Positions 60,673 to 64,000 of a DNA stretch of 64,000 bases are shown here, one piece after another. The position numbers were made by a program, and so were the translations under genes. Origin of the DNA: Polynucleobacter sp. AP-Elch-400A-B2 (GTDB lineage: Bacteria > Pseudomonadota > Gammaproteobacteria > Burkholderiales > Burkholderiaceae). The notes beneath the pieces are model-generated. The model did no database searches and was not told the origin of the DNA. It saw nothing but the letters and a program-made list of their open reading frames with translations. The stretch lies in assembly GCF_018688355.1 (NCBI RefSeq), contig NZ_CP061317.1, positions 478,370-542,369 of the forward strand. Direction: 5' to 3'. Each line of letters starts with the position of its first letter. Position 1 is the stretch's first letter.

Positions 60673-61458
60673 ATGTCATCTTCACAGCAGCCTTATATAG
60701 ATCCTAGCGAAATCCCGCTAGCAGAGACTGCGGTTCAGCGCTTTAAAAACCCGCGTGATGCTTTTTGGTCCGGCATTCGAGATGCAGCTGGTGCACCTGC
60801 AGCGGTACTGTTTGCCGGCATGGTGGGTTTTGGAGCGATGGGTAAAACCAATGGTTTTGATGTGTGGTTCACCACCTCTACTTCATTTTTCATGTTCGCT
60901 TTACCAGGGCAGGTTGTTCTATTCGAGATGGCGATTACCGGTTCATCTGTACTGGCAATTGCCTTAGCAGTGACCCTAACCTCTACACGCTTCATTACTA
61001 TGACGGTGACACTCTTCCCGCAGTTTCATCAAAGTAATCGCAATCGTAGTCTTTATGCTTCGGTACATTTGCTGGCCATGACTGCCTGGGCGATTTCGAT
61101 GCGGGAATTTCAGGCGATTGAAGCTAGACATCGCTTGAGTTACTTTGTTGGCTTAGGTTTGCTGTGCTGGCTAATCTCCGTTCCTGCAACAATTTTAGGT
61201 TTTTACTTGGCAGGGATGGTGCCGCCCGCAGTGACTTTAGGGTTGGTGTTTATCAATCCACTATTTTTCTTATTGACCTTTACTGAAGTGAAGCCTTGGA
61301 TCAATAGAATTGCCCTGTTCATGGGTTGCATTTTTGGCCCAATCTTTTTTATAGTGGATCCCGATACAAGCTTATTAAGCTCTGGTTTAGTAGCTGGAAC
61401 TATTGCCTACTACATTGATCGAAAGTTCTTGCGCAAAAAAGCGGGAGTACTTGGTTAA
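60673..61458 (+). CDS. azlC: AzlC-family branched-chain amino acid exporter subunit
   Basis: 261 aa from the ATG at 60673 (MSSSQQPYIDPSE); the frame stays open back to 60559 inside queG, which is rejected. About seven hydrophobic spans. Family patterns are FWSGIRDAAGAPAAVLFAGM, TSTSFFMFALPGQVVLFEM and ALAVTLTSTRFITMTVTLFP. AzlC and AzlD together form the exporter. The stop overlaps the azlD start by one base. Confidence 0.9.
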   Translation: MSSSQQPYIDPSEIPLAETAVQRFKNPRDAFWSGIRDAAGAPAAVLFAGMVGFGAMGKTNGFDVWFTTSTSFFMFALPGQVVLFEMAITGSSVLAIALAVTLTSTRFITMTVTLFPQFHQSNRNRSLYASVHLLAMTAWAISMREFQAIEARHRLSYFVGLGLLCWLISVPATILGFYLAGMVPPAVTLGLVFINPLFFLLTFTEVKPWINRIALFMGCIFGPIFFIVDPDTSLLSSGLVAGTIAYYIDRKFLRKKAGVLG

Positions 61459-61817
61459 TGGAAGCCTTAAATCAAATGAGCGAATCTCTTTCCGGTTGGG
61501 GTCTTTGGATCGCTTTAGTTGGAGCTTGTCTAGGCACTTATTTCTGTCGTGCGATCGGGGTATTTCTCTCGCAGAGTATTAATCAAGAGAGCGAAATTTT
61601 TCGTTGGTTAGCTGCCGTAACTTACGCCATGGTGGCTGCACTCACAATACGCTTGATCGTCATGCCACTAGGTTTAATGGCAACCGTCCCCTTATGGGTG
61701 CGTATTTTGATTTGTGCTTTAGCGGTTGGCGTGATGGTATCTAATCCTGCCAAAAGATTAGTCCCAGCCTTGTTGACTGGGACCCTGCTCATGGTGGGTT
61801 ACGGCGTTATTCGTTAA
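61458..61817 (+). CDS. azlD: AzlD-family branched-chain amino acid exporter subunit
   Basis: 119 aa, about three to four membrane spans (GLWIALVGACLGTYFCRAIG, AAVTYAMVAALTIRLIVMP, GTLLMVGYGVI). It is the small partner of AzlC and is translated from an ATG overlapping the azlC stop (TAATG). Confidence 0.88.
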   Translation: MEALNQMSESLSGWGLWIALVGACLGTYFCRAIGVFLSQSINQESEIFRWLAAVTYAMVAALTIRLIVMPLGLMATVPLWVRILICALAVGVMVSNPAKRLVPALLTGTLLMVGYGVIR

Positions 61818-61836
61818 TTCGTATTGACGAGCTGTC

Positions 61837-64000
61837 CTAGAGATGGGCTGCCAAGATTTTGGCAATATGTACCGCGTCTCTTTGGGTGCCATCAGCAATT
61901 TGGTGGCGACAGCTGGTGCCATCTGCAACCACCCAACTATCTGGTGCTTTACGAATCGCAGGTAAAAGGCTAGCTTCTGCCATTTGCTTGGACACTTCAA
62001 TGTGCTCAGCCTCGTAACCAAAGCTACCAGCCATACCGCAACAGGAAGACTCAATCAGCTTTGGCTCTGCATTCGGAATTAATCTCAGAAGTTCCATTGC
62101 CGGCGTAACGGCAGCAAATGCTTTTTGATGGCAGTGACCATGAAACAGCACTGGGCGCGTTGCAGTTTTTAGTGACAACTTGAGTTTGCCCGCCTTGGCC
62201 TCATTAGCTAGAAATTCTTCTAAGAGTTGTGCATGCTTGCTTACAGTAACTGCCCGCTCACCAAAGCCCATCACTAATGCTTCATCCTTTAATGTGAAAA
62301 GACAGGAAGGCTCTAGACCAATTATGGGAATATCTTTTTCTGCAAAAGGAGTTAGATGATTGACTAATTCATCCAGGCTTGCTTTAGCTTTATCGACCAT
62401 GCCAGCCGCCAGGTAAGTGCGACCGCAGCAAAATTCTTTAGAGCAAGTATTGACATTCTTAGTCTCAGTTTTAGTCTTTTGAGGAATGTGAACACGATAG
62501 CCAGCCGCTTCTAAAACTTGCAGAGCTGCACGTAAGTTTTCATCCTCAAAGTAGGCATTAAAGGTATCGGCCAATAACACCACTCCCTTATTACCATTCG
62601 CATCGACTTTACTGAGTTCTGCGGGCGTAAATTGATAGTGTGCAATAGCACTCTGATTATTCCAAAAGGTTTTTGCTTTCCAAATCGGCAGACTTCTTTG
62701 TGCAGAAATGCCCATGAGCCATTCTTGCAATTTAGCAATCGGCGTAATGTGATTGCGAATATTGAGTAATGTGGGAAGTCCTGGAATACTACTGATGATG
62801 GGAGCATATTTCGGTAGGTAGGCAACCGCGAGATCGCGCATCGTATGACCAGTCCGCTTTTTGTAGGCAGATAAAAACTCGATCTTCATCTTTGCCATAT
62901 CAACGCCAGTAGGGCACTCACGGCGACAAGCTTTGCAGCTAACGCAAAGTTCCATCACTTCTTTAACGGCATCGCTACCGAGGGGTGAACTCTCGCTTTT
63001 AATATCCAGTTGATTGGACAGTGCGAGACGAAAGGTATTGGCACGACCACGGGTGAGGTGTTTTTCATCACGAGTAACGCGATAGCTTGGGCACATCACT
63101 TCCGCATCGAACTTGCGGCAATGACCATTGTTGTTGCACATCTCTACTGCTTTGGCTAGACCCATCGCTGGATCGCCGCCAGTGCCTGGTGCGCTGGTCT
63201 CTTCAGTAACGGGATTGTTCTGTACATTCCAGGCAGACCAATCTAAGGCTGGCTGCAGCGGAATGACTTTATAGCTCGGCGGAAAGCGGAAGTTGCTCGC
63301 ATCATCCATTTTTGGCGGGTTCACGATCTTGCCGGGATTAAATAATCCCCTTGGATCAAAGGCATGCTTGATTTCAGCAAGGGCTTGCGTAATCTTTGGG
63401 CCAAACTGCCAGGAGATCCATTCACCGCGGCAGAGTCCATCGCCGTGCTCACCGCTATAGGCACCTTTGTACTTACGAACCAGAGCAGATGCCTCTTCAG
63501 CAACTGCTCGCATCTTTTGCGCACCATCACGACGCATATCTAGAATAGGGCGGACGTGGAGGGTGCCGACGGAAGCATGCGCATACCAAGTACCACGTGA
63601 ACCGTATTTAGAAAACACATCCGTGAGTGCTTGAGTGTATTCGGCAAGATTCTCTAGTGGGACTGCACAATCCTCAATGAAGCTGACTGGTTTGCCATCG
63701 CCCTTGAGGCTCATCATGATATTCAGGCCAGCCTTACGCACTTCCCATAGGTTCTTTTGTAAGCTGGCGTCAGGCATCGAAACTACCGAGCCTGGTAGAC
63801 CCAGGTCACCCATCAGATCTTGTAAAGACTTTAATTTTTCAAGTAAGGGCGCATGCGCTTCCCCTGAGAACTCTACTAATAAGATGGCTTCAGGTGTTTG
63901 AGCGCTAGCATCAATCAGCGCAGTCTCAATGGTTTTCTTAAAGCTCGGATTGTGGCGCGCTAAGTCAATCATGGTGCGATCGACTAACTCGACAGCAGTA
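61837..64000 (-). CDS. FAD-binding/Fe-S oxidoreductase fusion (GlcD plus GlpC-like, YdiJ type; 5' end beyond window)
   Basis: The open frame runs past the window edge (residues TAVELVDRT precede the first in-window Met), so about the first third is missing. The visible part has the C-terminal FAD-oxidase domain (VGTLHVRPILDMRRDGA, GEHGDGLCRGEW, DPRGLFNPGKIV), a 4Fe-4S region (CVSCKACRRECPTGVD) and two CCG domains (FCCGRTYLAAG, SCCGMAGSFGYE). Such proteins oxidise D-2-hydroxyacids (D-lactate, D-2-hydroxyglutarate) and pass electrons to quinone. Convergent with azlD. Confidence 0.88.
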   Translation of the reverse strand, partial: TAVELVDRTMIDLARHNPSFKKTIETALIDASAQTPEAILLVEFSGEAHAPLLEKLKSLQDLMGDLGLPGSVVSMPDASLQKNLWEVRKAGLNIMMSLKGDGKPVSFIEDCAVPLENLAEYTQALTDVFSKYGSRGTWYAHASVGTLHVRPILDMRRDGAQKMRAVAEEASALVRKYKGAYSGEHGDGLCRGEWISWQFGPKITQALAEIKHAFDPRGLFNPGKIVNPPKMDDASNFRFPPSYKVIPLQPALDWSAWNVQNNPVTEETSAPGTGGDPAMGLAKAVEMCNNNGHCRKFDAEVMCPSYRVTRDEKHLTRGRANTFRLALSNQLDIKSESSPLGSDAVKEVMELCVSCKACRRECPTGVDMAKMKIEFLSAYKKRTGHTMRDLAVAYLPKYAPIISSIPGLPTLLNIRNHITPIAKLQEWLMGISAQRSLPIWKAKTFWNNQSAIAHYQFTPAELSKVDANGNKGVVLLADTFNAYFEDENLRAALQVLEAAGYRVHIPQKTKTETKNVNTCSKEFCCGRTYLAAGMVDKAKASLDELVNHLTPFAEKDIPIIGLEPSCLFTLKDEALVMGFGERAVTVSKHAQLLEEFLANEAKAGKLKLSLKTATRPVLFHGHCHQKAFAAVTPAMELLRLIPNAEPKLIESSCCGMAGSFGYEAEHIEVSKQMAEASLLPAIRKAPDSWVVADGTSCRHQIADGTQRDAVHIAKILAAHL

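Overview
The gene content (Bug/TctC-type binding proteins, an amiC-tsaE pair, queG, azlCD, a fused FAD/Fe-S oxidoreductase, encoded-CCA tRNA, moderate-to-low G+C) suggests a betaproteobacterium of the Burkholderiales. A freshwater Polynucleobacter-like organism is my best guess; this is an inference from gene content, not a database result.

Layout. (a) 1-6383, minus strand: one tightly packed operon reading fused osmolyte/ergothioneine-type transporter, SenA/EgtB-like sulfoxide-synthase-family enzyme, selenophosphate synthase SelD, then a PhnD-PhnC-PhnE-type ABC transporter cut off by the window edge. It looks like a selenium uptake and selenoneine-type operon. (b) 6532-7941: a stand-alone PAS protein and a metallo-beta-lactamase-fold hydrolase. 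(c) 7966-22606: a divergent catabolic locus built around an FCD/GntR regulator with two palindromic operators. On the minus side are a branched-chain-amino-acid-type ABC importer and an alpha/beta hydrolase. On the plus side are a PcaC-like protein, a 3-hydroxyisobutyrate-dehydrogenase-like enzyme, two Bug binding proteins, a two-subunit molybdenum hydroxylase and an aldehyde dehydrogenase. The substrate is unknown. A short relic of a second pcaC-like gene lies inside this operon. (d) 22671-24514: a toxin-antitoxin cassette (HTH protein plus AbiEii-type nucleotidyltransferase) between two decayed copies of a tRNA-Lys 3' end. (e) 24462-57533: about 33 kb bounded by a 53-bp direct repeat (52/53 identical), one copy of which is the 3' part of the intact tRNA-Lys gene at 57489-57564. 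This has the form of a tRNA-integrated genomic island. (f) 57651-64000: ordinary housekeeping genes (amiC, tsaE, queG, azlC, azlD, and a FAD/Fe-S oxidoreductase cut by the window edge).

The island is the most interesting part. It holds a type IV-pilus/MSHA-like machine (prepilin peptidase, secretin, PilM-PilN fusion, PilO-like and SPOR proteins, assembly ATPase, platform protein, three minor and three larger pilins, an O-GlcNAc-transferase-like enzyme) but no retraction ATPase. With it are three regulatory layers. The first is a complete cyclic-nucleotide circuit: a CHASE2 adenylate cyclase in a five-gene operon with an outer-membrane TPR-barrel protein, two FecR-domain proteins and a class-I-like phosphodiesterase, plus two cNMP-binding effectors (a bCNG-type MscS channel and a Sel1-repeat protein). 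The second is a partner-switching set (GAF-SpoIIE phosphatase, RsbW-like kinase, STAS antagonist) with no sigma factor nearby. The third is a pair of polarity-type proteins (ParA-like ATPase and a PopZ/DUF2497-like protein). I propose that these act together to place and switch on the pilus in response to an envelope signal; the grouping is visible in the sequence, the joint function is inference.
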